Shown here: in pieces, positions 24,376 through 33,326 of the stretch
Position numbering within the stretch: the stretch's first letter is position 1
Layout: each line of letters begins with the position of its first letter
NCBI RefSeq assembly: GCF_014235765.1
Contig: NZ_JACMYH010000006.1
Span: 124,001 to 188,000, forward strand
From: Pseudomonas baltica
GTDB lineage: Bacteria; Pseudomonadota; Gammaproteobacteria; Pseudomonadales; Pseudomonadaceae
Length of the DNA: 64,000 nucleotides
Direction of reading: 5' to 3'
Notes under the pieces: model-generated
Told to the model about the DNA's origin: nothing
The model's input: the letters and a program-made list of their open reading frames with translations, nothing else
Database searches by the model: none
Made by a program: the position numbers and the translations under genes

Positions 24376-25914
24376 ATGAACCTACTTAAATCCCTGGCCG
24401 CGGTCAGCTCCATCACCATGGTTTCGCGGGTGTTGGGCTTCGTCCGCGACACCATCATTGCGCGCATTTTCGGCGCCGGCATGGCCACCGATGCCTTCTT
24501 CATCGCTTTCAAGCTGCCCAACCTGCTGCGCCGGATCTTCGCCGAAGGCGCCTTCTCCCAGGCGTTCGTGCCCATTCTCGCCGAGTACAAGAGCCAGCAG
24601 GGCGAGGAGGCCACGCGTACCTTCATTGCCTACGTCGCCGGCCTGCTGACCCTCGCACTGGCGCTGGTGACGGTGGCCGGGATACTCGCTGCGCCGTGGG
24701 TGATCTGGGCAACCGCTCCGGGTTTTGCCGATACCCCGGAGAAATTCGCGCTCACCAGCGATCTGTTGCGGGTGACCTTTCCTTATATATTGCTGATTTC
24801 GCTGTCGTCCTTCGTCGGTGCCATCCTCAACACCTACAACCGCTTCTCGGTTCCAGCTTTCACGCCCACGCTGCTGAACGTGTCGATGATCCTGTTTGCC
24901 CTGTTCCTCACGCCCTATTTCGATCCGCCGGTCATGGCGCTCGGCTGGGCCGTGCTGGTGGGTGGGTTGGCGCAATTGCTCTATCAACTGCCGCATCTGA
25001 AAAAGCTCGGCCTGCTGGTGCTGCCACGCCTGAGCCTGCGCGATACCGGTGCCCTGCGGGTGATGAAGCAGATGCTGCCGGCAATCCTCGGCGTATCGGT
25101 GAGCCAGATTTCGCTGATCATCAATACCGTGTTCGCCTCGTTCCTGGTGGCCGGCTCGGTGTCCTGGATGTACTACGCCGACCGCCTGATGGAGCTGCCG
25201 TCGGGGGTATTGGGCGTAGCCTTGGGCACGATCCTCCTGCCGACCCTGGCCAAGACCTACGCCAACAGGGACCGCCATGAATACTCGCGCATCCTCGACT
25301 GGGGGCTGCGCCTGTGTTTCGTGCTGGTCCTGCCGTGCGCGGTGGCCCTGGCGTTGCTCGCCGAGCCCTTGACCGTGGCGTTGTTCCAGTACGGCAAGTT
25401 CACCGCGCTGGATGCGGCCATGACCCAGCGCGCGCTGATCGCCTATTCCATCGGCCTGCTGGGGATCATTCTGATCAAGGTGCTGGCGCCCGGGTTCTAC
25501 GCCCAGCAGAACATTCGCACGCCGGTGAAGATCGCCATCTTCACTCTGGTGGCGACACAGGTTTTCAACCTGATGTTCATCAGCCATCTGCAGCACGCAG
25601 GCCTGGCGCTGGCCATCAGCCTGGGCGCCTGCCTGAACGCCGGGTTGCTGTACTGGAAGCTGCGTCAGCAGGACCTGTTCCAGCCGCAGCCGGGCTGGAC
25701 CGCCTTTCTGTGCAAATTGGGCGTGGCCGTGCTGGCCATGGCCGCTGCCTTGCTGGTGCTGCTGCAGTACATGCCGGCCTGGGCCGACGGGCAGATGCTC
25801 GAGCGCTTCCTGCGCCTGGGGCTTTTGGTGTTGACAGGCGTGCTAGTGTATTTCGGAATGTTGTTGGCCATGGGCTTCCGCCTCAAGGACTTCGCTCGCC
25901 GCGGGCTGGCGTGA
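24376..25914 (+). CDS. murJ: Lipid II flippase MurJ
   Basis: 512 residues with about 14 membrane helices, the MviN/MurJ pattern. It flips the peptidoglycan precursor lipid II across the inner membrane. Conserved words include SRVLGFVRDTIIAR near residue 17, FGAGMATDAFF, RRIFAEGAFSQAFVP and, later, YYADRLMELPSGVLGVALGT. The chosen ATG gives the family N-terminus MNLLKSLAAVSSIT; an in-frame start 39 bases upstream is less likely. The gene is divergent from rpsT and followed by ribF after 130 bases. Confidence 0.96.
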   Translation: MNLLKSLAAVSSITMVSRVLGFVRDTIIARIFGAGMATDAFFIAFKLPNLLRRIFAEGAFSQAFVPILAEYKSQQGEEATRTFIAYVAGLLTLALALVTVAGILAAPWVIWATAPGFADTPEKFALTSDLLRVTFPYILLISLSSFVGAILNTYNRFSVPAFTPTLLNVSMILFALFLTPYFDPPVMALGWAVLVGGLAQLLYQLPHLKKLGLLVLPRLSLRDTGALRVMKQMLPAILGVSVSQISLIINTVFASFLVAGSVSWMYYADRLMELPSGVLGVALGTILLPTLAKTYANRDRHEYSRILDWGLRLCFVLVLPCAVALALLAEPLTVALFQYGKFTALDAAMTQRALIAYSIGLLGIILIKVLAPGFYAQQNIRTPVKIAIFTLVATQVFNLMFISHLQHAGLALAISLGACLNAGLLYWKLRQQDLFQPQPGWTAFLCKLGVAVLAMAAALLVLLQYMPAWADGQMLERFLRLGLLVLTGVLVYFGMLLAMGFRLKDFARRGLA

Positions 25915-26010
25915 TCCTCGAGCGCACTGGCTGCCCTTGGCCGCGAGCGGTTTTATGCGTCAGCGAACATCCATGCACGCTGTTGCCTGTCGTCGACGCG
26001 TGGGTATGGT

Positions 26011-26016
26011 TATAAT
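26011..26016 (+). promoter_or_regulatory. Possible -10 box for the ribF-ileS-lspA-fkpB-ispH cluster
   Basis: A perfect TATAAT stands 29 bases before the ribF ATG, with TATGGT just upstream. No good -35 box is present at 16-18 bases, so an activator or extended -10 contacts would be needed. Confidence 0.45.
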
Positions 26017-26044
26017 CGACCACTTTATGAGCAAGAAGCGCGTT

Positions 26045-26980
26045 ATGCAGCTGGTTCGAGGCCTTCACAATCTGCGGCCCCAGCATCGGGGCTGCGCCGC
26101 CACCATTGGCAATTTCGACGGTGTCCATCGTGGCCACCAGGCTATTTTGGCCCGGCTGCGCGAGCGTGCCCGCGAGTTGGGCGTGCCCAGTTGTGTGGTC
26201 ATCTTCGAGCCCCAGCCGCGCGAATACTTCAGCCCGCAGACCGCGCCGGCACGTCTGGCCCGGCTGCGCGACAAAGTGCAGCTGCTGGCTGCGGAACAGG
26301 TCGATCTGGTGCTGTGCCTGGCTTTCAACAAGCGCCTGAGCCAGCTCAGTGCATCGGAGTTCGTCGACACCATCCTGATCGACGGCCTGGGCGTGAAACA
26401 TCTGGAGGTTGGTGACGACTTCCGCTTCGGCTGCGACCGGGCAGGGGACTTCGATTTCCTGACCCAGGCCGGCAGCCTCCAGGGCTTTACCGTCGAGTCG
26501 GCGCAGACCGTCGAAATGGACGGCGTCCGCGTCAGCAGCACCCAGGTCCGCAAGGCTCTGGCTGCGGCCGACTTCGAACGTGCCGGGCAGTTGCTCGGCC
26601 GGCCCTTCTGCATCGAAGGAAGGGTCCTGCATGGGCAGAAGCTGGCCCGCCAACTGGGCTGGCCCACTGCCAATGTGCAACTCAAGCGCCGTCGTGCGCC
26701 GCTCACCGGGGTATACCTGGTAAGTGTCGACATCGACGGCAAGACCTGGCCAGGAGTCGCCAACATAGGCGTGCGGCCAACCGTTGCAGGTGATGGCAGT
26801 GCCCACCTGGAAGTGCATTTGCTGGACTTTGCCGGTGACCTCTATGGCCGGCATTTAACGGTGGCGTTCCACCACAAGCTGCGTGATGAGCAGCGTTTCG
26901 CCTCGCTTGAGGCGCTGAAGTCGGCGATCGATGCGGATGTCGCCGCCGCGCGTGCCCACTGGGCCAAGCCAACCGCTTAA
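26045..26980 (+). CDS. ribF: Bifunctional riboflavin kinase / FAD synthetase
   Basis: 311 residues. It turns riboflavin into FMN and then FAD. The N-terminal adenylyltransferase domain (about 15-170) shows ATIGNFDGVHRGHQ and VSSTQVRKAL. The C-terminal kinase domain (about 180-305) shows GRVLHGQKLARQLGWPTANV, with the flavin-binding PTAN. The frame is open well upstream; ATG 26045 gives the family start MQLVRGLHNL. ileS begins 15 bases after its stop, matching the standard ribF-ileS-lspA order. Confidence 0.95.
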   Translation: MQLVRGLHNLRPQHRGCAATIGNFDGVHRGHQAILARLRERARELGVPSCVVIFEPQPREYFSPQTAPARLARLRDKVQLLAAEQVDLVLCLAFNKRLSQLSASEFVDTILIDGLGVKHLEVGDDFRFGCDRAGDFDFLTQAGSLQGFTVESAQTVEMDGVRVSSTQVRKALAAADFERAGQLLGRPFCIEGRVLHGQKLARQLGWPTANVQLKRRRAPLTGVYLVSVDIDGKTWPGVANIGVRPTVAGDGSAHLEVHLLDFAGDLYGRHLTVAFHHKLRDEQRFASLEALKSAIDADVAAARAHWAKPTA

Positions 26981-26995
26981 ATTGAAGAGCCTGAA

Positions 26996-29827
26996 ATGAC
27001 CGACTACAAAGCCACGCTAAACCTTCCGGACACCGCCTTCCCAATGAAGGCCGGCCTGCCCCAGCGCGAGCCGCAAACTCTGCAGCGCTGGGACAGCATT
27101 GGCCTGTACCAGAAGCTTCGCGAGATTGGCAAGGACCGTCCCAAGTTCGTCCTGCACGACGGCCCGCCCTATGCCAACGGCAATATCCACATCGGTCACG
27201 CGGTCAACAAGATCCTCAAGGACATGATCACCCGTTCCAAGACTCTGGCCGGCTTCGATGCGCCGTACGTGCCGGGATGGGACTGTCATGGCCTGCCGAT
27301 CGAGCACAAGGTCGAAGTCACCCACGGCAAGAACCTGGGCGGCGACAAGACCCGCGAACTGTGCCGCGCCTATGCCACCGAGCAGATCGAAGGGCAGAAG
27401 GCCGAGTTCATCCGTTTGGGCGTGCTGGGCGACTGGGCCAACCCGTACAAGACCATGAGCTTCCCCAACGAGGCCGGCGAGATCCGTGCCCTGGCCGAAA
27501 TGGTCCGCAACGGCTTCGTGTTCAAGGGCCTCAAGCCGGTGAACTGGTGCTTCGATTGCGGCTCGGCCCTGGCCGAGGCCGAGGTCGAGTACGCCGACAA
27601 GAAGTCGCCGACCATCGACGTCGCTTTCCCGATCGCCGACCAGCAGGCCCTGGCCGACGCCTTCGGCCTGCCCGGCCTGGAGAAGCCGGCCAGCATCGTG
27701 ATCTGGACCACCACCCCGTGGACCATCCCGGCCAACCAGGCGCTCAACGTCCATCCAGAATTCACCTACGCCCTGGTCGACGTCGGTGATCGCCTGCTGG
27801 TGCTCGCCGAAGAACTGGTCGAGAGCTGCCTGGCGCGCTACAGCCTGCAAGGTACGGTGCTCGCCACTACCGTGGGTGCCAAGCTCGAGCTGATCAACTT
27901 CCGACATCCGTTCTATGACCGCCTGTCGCCGGTGTACCTGGCCGACTACGTCGAACTGGGCGCGGGCACCGGTGTGGTTCACTGCTCGCCTGCCTATGGC
28001 GTGGACGACTTCAACATCTGCAAGCAGTACGGCCTGACCAACGACGACATCATCGGCCCGGTGCAGAGCAATGGCGTGTATGTCGAATCGCTGCCGTTCT
28101 TCGGCGGCCAGTTCATCTTCAAGGCCAACCCGAACATCGTCGACAAGCTGACCGAAGTCGGTGCGTTGATGCACACCGAAGTGGTCAGTCACAGCTACAT
28201 GCATTGCTGGCGGCACAAGACCCCGCTGATCTACCGCGCCACCGCGCAGTGGTTCGTCGGCATGGACAAGCCTCCCGTCGAAGGCGATACCCTGCGCGAG
28301 CGCGCGGTGAAAGCCATCGAGGAAACCAAGTTCGTCCCGGCCTGGGGCCAGGCACGCCTGCACTCGATGATCGCCAACCGTCCCGACTGGTGCATCTCGC
28401 GCCAGCGCAACTGGGGCGTGCCGATTCCGTTCTTCCTCGACAAGGCCACCGGTGAACTGCACCCGCGTACCGTCGAGCTGATGGAAGAGGTGGCCAAGCG
28501 CGTCGAAGTCGAAGGCATCGAAGCCTGGTTCAAGATGGACGTCGCCGAGCTGCTGGGCGATGACGCCGCCAACTACGACAAGATCAGCGACACGCTGGAC
28601 GTCTGGTTCGACTCGGGCACCACCCACTGGCACGTGCTGCGCGGCTCGCACCCGATGGGCCACGAAAGCGGCCCGCGTGCCGACCTGTACCTGGAAGGTT
28701 CGGACCAGCACCGCGGCTGGTTCCACTCTTCGCTGCTGACCGGCTGCGCCATCGACAACCATGCGCCGTATCGCGAGCTGCTGACCCACGGTTTCACCGT
28801 GGACGAAAACGGCCGCAAGATGTCCAAGTCGCTGGGCAACGTCATCGCCCCGCAGAAGGTCAACGACACCTTGGGTGCCGACATCATGCGGCTGTGGGTT
28901 TCGGCCACCGACTATTCGGGCGAAATGGCCGTGTCGGACACCATCCTGCAACGCAGTGCCGACGCTTACCGTCGCATCCGCAACACGGCGCGCTTCCTGC
29001 TCTCCAACCTCAGCGGCTTCAACCCGGCCACCGACCTGCTGCCGGCCGATCAGATGATCGCCCTGGACCGCTGGGCCGTCGACCGGGCGCTGCTGCTGCA
29101 ACGCGAGCTGGAAGAGCACTACGGCGAATATCGCTTCTGGAACGTCTACTCCAAGGTGCACAACTTCTGCGTGCAGGAGCTGGGCGGCTTCTATCTGGAC
29201 ATCATCAAGGATCGCCAGTACACCACCGGGGCCAACAGCGTTGCCCGGCGTTCGTGCCAGACCGCGCTGTACCACATCAGCGAGGCGCTGGTGCGTTGGA
29301 TCGCGCCGATCCTGGCGTTCACCGCCGACGAGCTGTGGCAGTACCTGCCGGGCGAGCGCAACGAGTCGGTGATGCTCAACACCTGGTACCAGGGCCTGAG
29401 CGAGTTGCCCGAGGGCTTCGAGCTGGATCGCGCCTACTGGGAACGCGTGATGGCGGTGAAGACCGCAGTCAACAAGGAAATGGAAAACCTGCGCGCCGCC
29501 AAGGCCATCGGCGGCAACCTGCAGGCCGAAGTGACCCTGTACAGCGAAGACGCCTTGAACACCGACCTGGCCAAGCTTGGCAACGAGCTGCGCTTCGTGC
29601 TGATCACCTCGGGTGCCACCTTGGCACCATTCGCCCAGGCTCCGGCCGATGCGGTGGTCACCGAGGTCGCCGGACTGAAGCTCAAGGTGGTCAAGTCTAG
29701 TGGCGTGAAGTGCGCGCGTTGCTGGCACTTCCGTGACGACGTAGGCGTGGACCCCGAGCATCCGGAAATCTGTGGGCGCTGCGTCGACAACATCAGCGGT
29801 GACGGCGAGGTGCGCCACTATGCCTGA
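26996..29827 (+). CDS. ileS: Isoleucyl-tRNA synthetase
   Basis: 943 residues, class I synthetase. The HIGH signature is HIGHAVNKIL near residue 64 and the KMSKS loop is RKMSKSLGN near 604. The CP1 editing domain (about 200-400) includes WTTTPWTIPANQAL. The C-terminal zinc site has two CxxC pairs (CARC near 903 and CGRC near 923), the bacterial type 1 layout. It charges tRNA-Ile and edits valine. lspA overlaps its last 8 bases, so the two are translationally coupled. Confidence 0.97.
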   Translation: MTDYKATLNLPDTAFPMKAGLPQREPQTLQRWDSIGLYQKLREIGKDRPKFVLHDGPPYANGNIHIGHAVNKILKDMITRSKTLAGFDAPYVPGWDCHGLPIEHKVEVTHGKNLGGDKTRELCRAYATEQIEGQKAEFIRLGVLGDWANPYKTMSFPNEAGEIRALAEMVRNGFVFKGLKPVNWCFDCGSALAEAEVEYADKKSPTIDVAFPIADQQALADAFGLPGLEKPASIVIWTTTPWTIPANQALNVHPEFTYALVDVGDRLLVLAEELVESCLARYSLQGTVLATTVGAKLELINFRHPFYDRLSPVYLADYVELGAGTGVVHCSPAYGVDDFNICKQYGLTNDDIIGPVQSNGVYVESLPFFGGQFIFKANPNIVDKLTEVGALMHTEVVSHSYMHCWRHKTPLIYRATAQWFVGMDKPPVEGDTLRERAVKAIEETKFVPAWGQARLHSMIANRPDWCISRQRNWGVPIPFFLDKATGELHPRTVELMEEVAKRVEVEGIEAWFKMDVAELLGDDAANYDKISDTLDVWFDSGTTHWHVLRGSHPMGHESGPRADLYLEGSDQHRGWFHSSLLTGCAIDNHAPYRELLTHGFTVDENGRKMSKSLGNVIAPQKVNDTLGADIMRLWVSATDYSGEMAVSDTILQRSADAYRRIRNTARFLLSNLSGFNPATDLLPADQMIALDRWAVDRALLLQRELEEHYGEYRFWNVYSKVHNFCVQELGGFYLDIIKDRQYTTGANSVARRSCQTALYHISEALVRWIAPILAFTADELWQYLPGERNESVMLNTWYQGLSELPEGFELDRAYWERVMAVKTAVNKEMENLRAAKAIGGNLQAEVTLYSEDALNTDLAKLGNELRFVLITSGATLAPFAQAPADAVVTEVAGLKLKVVKSSGVKCARCWHFRDDVGVDPEHPEICGRCVDNISGDGEVRHYA

Positions 29828-30341
29828 TTCGTCGGCGTCCTTCGGTCGCTACGGCCACTTGAAGTGGCTGTGGCTCAGCGTGTTGGTGATGGTGCTGGAC
29901 CAGGCCACCAAGTTCTATTTCGACGGCACCCTGCAGATGTACGAGCAGATCGTGGTCATTCCCGACCTGCTCAGCTGGACCCTGGCCTACAACACCGGCG
30001 CCGCCTTCAGCTTCCTGGCCGACAGTGGCGGCTGGCAGCGCTGGCTGTTCACCCTGATCGCCGTGGTGGTCAGCGTGGTGCTGGTGGTCTGGCTCAAGCG
30101 CCTGGGGCGCAGCGACACCTGGCTGGCGATAGCGCTGGCCCTGGTGCTGGGCGGCGCGGTCGGCAACCTGTTCGACCGTGTCGTGCTCGGCCATGTGGTC
30201 GACTTCATTCTGGTGCATTGGCAGGATCGCTGGCGGTTCCCGGCGTTCAACCTGGCCGACAGCGCCATCACCGTCGGTGCGATCATGCTGGCGTTGGATA
30301 TGTTCAAGAGCAAGAAAACCGGAGAAGCGGTGAATGACTGA
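29820..30341 (+). CDS. lspA: Lipoprotein signal peptidase II
   Basis: 173 residues with four membrane helices. It removes signal peptides from prolipoproteins. The two catalytic aspartates are in GNLFDRV and NLADSAITVG, and the conserved YNTGAAFSFL is near residue 56. The start overlaps the ileS end (ATG inside the last codons), the usual coupling. Lipoproteins in this same window, such as BamD and LemA, would be its substrates. Confidence 0.96.
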   Translation: MPDSSASFGRYGHLKWLWLSVLVMVLDQATKFYFDGTLQMYEQIVVIPDLLSWTLAYNTGAAFSFLADSGGWQRWLFTLIAVVVSVVLVVWLKRLGRSDTWLAIALALVLGGAVGNLFDRVVLGHVVDFILVHWQDRWRFPAFNLADSAITVGAIMLALDMFKSKKTGEAVND

Positions 30342-30771
30342 GCAGCGCATCAGGGAAAACACTGAAGTGACCTTGCACTTCGCCCTGCACCTGGAAAACG
30401 GCGACACCGTCGACAGCACGTTCGACAAGTCGCCAGCGACCTTCAAGGTCGGCGATGGCAACCTGTTGCCGGGTTTCGAAGCCGCCTTGTTCGGCTTCAA
30501 GGCCGGCGACCGACGGACCGTGAAGGTGCTGCCGGAAAACGCTTTCGGCCAGCCCAATCCGCAGAACGTGCAAGTCATGCCGGCCTCGCAGTTCGCGAAC
30601 ATGGAGCTGTCCGAAGGGTTGCTGGTGATCTTCAACGACGCGGCCAACACCGAGCTTCCGGGCGTGGTGAAAGCATTCGACGACAACGAAGTGACGGTAG
30701 ACTTCAACCACCCGTTGGCAGGCAAGACCCTGACCTTCGAGGTGGAAATTCTTTCGGTCACCGCCCTTTAA
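30334..30771 (+). CDS. fkpB: FKBP-type peptidyl-prolyl isomerase, SlpA/FkpB type
   Basis: 145 residues. A small FKBP domain with an inserted IF chaperone flap, the SlpA-like form: VTLHFALHLENGDTVDSTF at the start, LLPGFEAALFGFKAGD in the middle and GVVKAFDDNEVTVDFNHPLAGKTL in the flap and return strand. It has both folding-catalyst and chaperone activity in relatives. Its ATG overlaps the lspA stop by 8 bases. The ileS-lspA-fkpB-ispH order is conserved in gammaproteobacteria. Confidence 0.94.
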   Translation: MTEQRIRENTEVTLHFALHLENGDTVDSTFDKSPATFKVGDGNLLPGFEAALFGFKAGDRRTVKVLPENAFGQPNPQNVQVMPASQFANMELSEGLLVIFNDAANTELPGVVKAFDDNEVTVDFNHPLAGKTLTFEVEILSVTAL

Positions 30772-30787
30772 GGGCACCGAGGCAAGC

Positions 30788-31735
30788 ATGCAAATCAAAC
30801 TCGCCAATCCCCGTGGCTTCTGCGCGGGTGTGGACCGAGCGATCGAGATCGTCAACCGCGCCCTGGAAGTCTTCGGCGCACCGATCTATGTCCGCCACGA
30901 AGTGGTGCACAACAAGTTCGTGGTCGAAGACCTGCGCAATCGTGGCGCCATCTTCGTCGACGAACTCGACCAGGTGCCTGACGACGTCATCGTCATCTTC
31001 AGTGCCCACGGCGTTTCCCAGGCCGTGCGCCAGGAAGCGGCCGGGCGCGGCCTGAAGGTGTTCGATGCAACCTGCCCGCTGGTCACCAAGGTGCACATCG
31101 AAGTGGCTCGCTACAGCCGCGACGGCCGCGAGTGCATTCTCATCGGCCACGCCGGGCATCCGGAAGTCGAAGGCACCATGGGGCAGTACGATGCCAGCAA
31201 CGGCGGCGCCATCTACCTCGTCGAAGACGAGAAAGACGTTGCCAACCTGAACGTGATCAACCCTGAAAACCTTGCCTTCGTGACCCAGACGACCTTGTCG
31301 ATGGACGACACCAGCCGGGTCATCGACGCGTTGCGCGCGCGCTTCCCCGCCATTGGCGGGCCGCGCAAGGACGACATCTGCTACGCCACGCAAAACCGCC
31401 AGGACGCCGTCAAGATCCTGGCCGACGAGTGCGACGTGGTACTGGTAGTGGGCAGCCCGAACAGCTCCAACTCCAACCGGCTGCGCGAGCTGGCCGAGCG
31501 CATGGCCACCCCGGCGTACCTGATCGACGGCGCGCAGGACATGCAGCAAGGCTGGTTCGACGGCGTGCAGCGTATCGGCATTACCGCTGGTGCCTCGGCG
31601 CCCGAGGTGCTGGTGCGCGGTGTCATCGAGCAACTGCACGCCTGGGGTGCGACCGGTGCCGACGAGTTGATCGGCCGGCCGGAGAACATCACGTTCTCGA
31701 TGCCCAAGGAATTGCGGGTGAAGACGATCGGTTAG
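30788..31735 (+). CDS. ispH: 4-hydroxy-3-methylbut-2-enyl diphosphate reductase
   Basis: 315 residues. The last enzyme of the MEP pathway, making IPP and DMAPP with a [4Fe-4S] cluster. The three cluster cysteines are visible: GFCAGVDRAIE near residue 12, DATCPLVTKVH near 96 and DDICYATQNRQ near 197. Its stop overlaps the stop of the convergent fimT by 4 bases, so no terminator lies between them. Confidence 0.97.
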   Translation: MQIKLANPRGFCAGVDRAIEIVNRALEVFGAPIYVRHEVVHNKFVVEDLRNRGAIFVDELDQVPDDVIVIFSAHGVSQAVRQEAAGRGLKVFDATCPLVTKVHIEVARYSRDGRECILIGHAGHPEVEGTMGQYDASNGGAIYLVEDEKDVANLNVINPENLAFVTQTTLSMDDTSRVIDALRARFPAIGGPRKDDICYATQNRQDAVKILADECDVVLVVGSPNSSNSNRLRELAERMATPAYLIDGAQDMQQGWFDGVQRIGITAGASAPEVLVRGVIEQLHAWGATGADELIGRPENITFSMPKELRVKTIG

Positions 31736-32256
31736 CGCGGTTTGCCGCACCAGTCGGCAGACTGCGGATCTGGAAGATCAGTGATTCGGACCCTGCCGAC
31801 CCAGTCGATCACGACACGCCAGCGTAACCGTGCGCGCTTCGGATCGCAAAAAAACAGAGACCCGGCATTTGACTCCCCTTTGACGCCGGCAGGTGCACCG
31901 AAACTATCGAAGCGCACCTCGTGGCGTACCCATTTATTGCCGATGACAGGCACCTTGCCATCGAGGATATGGGTATTGAGGTGCGTACCTCTGGCGGTGC
32001 TCAGACCTCGAATATCCAGCAGTGTGACCCAGCCCCAACCCCAGCCCCGGTGGAACCCCCTTACCACCACAGGCGTCTGCCGAAGGATCGCTTCCGACCG
32101 GGCCATGCGCAATGTAAAAGCAAGTTCCTGCGCCACCACTTTTCGCCGCTGCTCCTGCAGAAACTCATGCAGGGCTGGCATGGCAATCGCAGCCAGTATC
32201 GCGACCACTGCCAGCACCACCACCAGCTCCACCAACGTAACTCCTTTACTGTACAT
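31732..32256 (-). CDS. fimT: FimT/GspH-type minor pseudopilin
   Basis: 174 residues. The class III leader is very short (MYSKG), cut by PilD before VTLVELVVVLAVVAILAAIA, with the essential Glu at +5. A GspH/FimT C-terminal region follows, ending in VIDWVGRVRITD. Nine more codons could be added upstream, but ATG 32256 gives a normal leader. It is transcribed away from fimU and converges on ispH, unlike the other minor pilin genes. In P. aeruginosa FimT is not essential for pili; relatives in naturally competent bacteria bind DNA, so a role in DNA uptake is possible. Confidence 0.82.
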   Translation of the reverse strand: MYSKGVTLVELVVVLAVVAILAAIAMPALHEFLQEQRRKVVAQELAFTLRMARSEAILRQTPVVVRGFHRGWGWGWVTLLDIRGLSTARGTHLNTHILDGKVPVIGNKWVRHEVRFDSFGAPAGVKGESNAGSLFFCDPKRARLRWRVVIDWVGRVRITDLPDPQSADWCGKPR

Positions 32257-32379
32257 GCCAACCCTCCTTGGGTTTCCCTGCAATAGGCGCTGATCCCTCT
32301 AGAACAACCGTATATCCTGTGCGCGCACCGAACCGCGCGAGCGCTGGTTTATAGTCAATGCTCTTGGGGGAGGCGTCCA

Positions 32380-32853
32380 ATGCGGCATGGTTACAAGGGG
32401 TTTACGCTGGTCGAGCTGATGGTGACCATCGCAGTGCTGGCCATACTGGTGACCATAGGAATCCCGTCGTTCGTCGGCCTGATCAACAACACCAAGGCCG
32501 ACACCGAGTCGACGGATTTGTACCGCGCCCTCAACTATGCGCGCCTCGAAGCGATAAACCGGGGAGCGAGCATACGTGTCACGCCCTCGGTCGCGAACGA
32601 CTGGACCAGCCGCCTCGATATTCAAGTCGTCAATGCTGGCGTCGTGACCAACCCGGTGTTACGCGTGATTGCAGACATGTCTGCGTCAGCTGTGGTGAAA
32701 CCCAACAACATTGCCAACATCGAGTACAACAATTTGGGCGCACTGGCCAATCCCGTCACGGCAGTCGCGTTTTCCTACACGCAGGGTACCTACACCAAGG
32801 CCATCGGTGTGTGCCTCAACGGGCGCGTGATACTGGGGGGCACCTGTCCATGA
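32380..32853 (+). CDS. fimU: Minor pilin FimU (GspH family)
   Basis: 157 residues. The leader MRHGYKG is cut before FTLVELMVTIAVLAILVTIG; Glu+5 is present. The C-terminal domain is GspH-like, with two cysteines (GVCLNG and the last residues GTCP) able to form the closing disulfide. It begins the fimU-pilV-pilW-pilX-pilY1-pilE operon that primes pilus assembly and forms the tip. GGGGGAGG lies 6 bases before the ATG. A TATAGT at 32350-32355 may be its -10 box; no -35 is evident, consistent with an activator (AlgR in P. aeruginosa). Confidence 0.87.
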   Translation: MRHGYKGFTLVELMVTIAVLAILVTIGIPSFVGLINNTKADTESTDLYRALNYARLEAINRGASIRVTPSVANDWTSRLDIQVVNAGVVTNPVLRVIADMSASAVVKPNNIANIEYNNLGALANPVTAVAFSYTQGTYTKAIGVCLNGRVILGGTCP

Positions 32854-33326
32854 GCATGCGCAGGGGGCAAACAGGGGTCAGCCTGATCGAGGTCCTGGTT
32901 TCGCTGCTGATCATGGGGATCGGCCTGCTCGGGGCAGCAGCGTTGCAGCTCAACGCTTTGAAGTTCACCGACAGCTCGGCGCTCACCAGCCAGGCCAGTT
33001 TCATTGCCTATGACATGATGGACCGCATTCGTGCCAATCCCGACGCCAACTACGTGCTGGCCAATCTCGATGCAGCACCCGCGGGCAACGCAAGCGACGT
33101 CCGAGCCCAGGATCTCGCCGACTTCGCCGCCAATGCCAAGGCCATCGGCGGAGTCAGTGCGGGCAGCAGCATCGCCGTGAACAACCGCGTCGTTACTATC
33201 ACTCTGCAGTGGAGTGACGCGCGTGCGACCAACGCCGCCAACGTTTCCAATGTGCAGAGCGTCGGCGATGGCCTGCAGAGTTTCACGCTGACCAGTCGCG
33301 TGGCCATCGACAAGGGGATCAAATGA
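32850..33326 (+). CDS. pilV: Type IV pilus minor pilin PilV
   Basis: 158 residues. The leader MSMRRGQTG is cut before VSLIEVLVSLLIMGIGLLGA (Glu+5 present), and the words NALKFTDSSALTSQASFIAYDMMDRIRAN are typical of PilV. The ATG overlaps the fimU stop (ATGA), showing translational coupling. A second ATG two codons later is also possible. It joins the priming complex with FimU, PilW and PilX. Confidence 0.9.
   Translation: MSMRRGQTGVSLIEVLVSLLIMGIGLLGAAALQLNALKFTDSSALTSQASFIAYDMMDRIRANPDANYVLANLDAAPAGNASDVRAQDLADFAANAKAIGGVSAGSSIAVNNRVVTITLQWSDARATNAANVSNVQSVGDGLQSFTLTSRVAIDKGIK

Noticed and set aside
27017..29818. Long open frame on the minus strand across ileS (933 codons)
   Set aside because: It mirrors the ileS codons in a high-GC genome, has low-complexity His/Gln/Asp/Leu composition and no domain; ileS is certain.
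32286..32380. AlgR site upstream of fimU
   Set aside because: No good match to CCGTTNGTC was found in the 123-base divergent gap, so only a -10-like TATAGT is noted.
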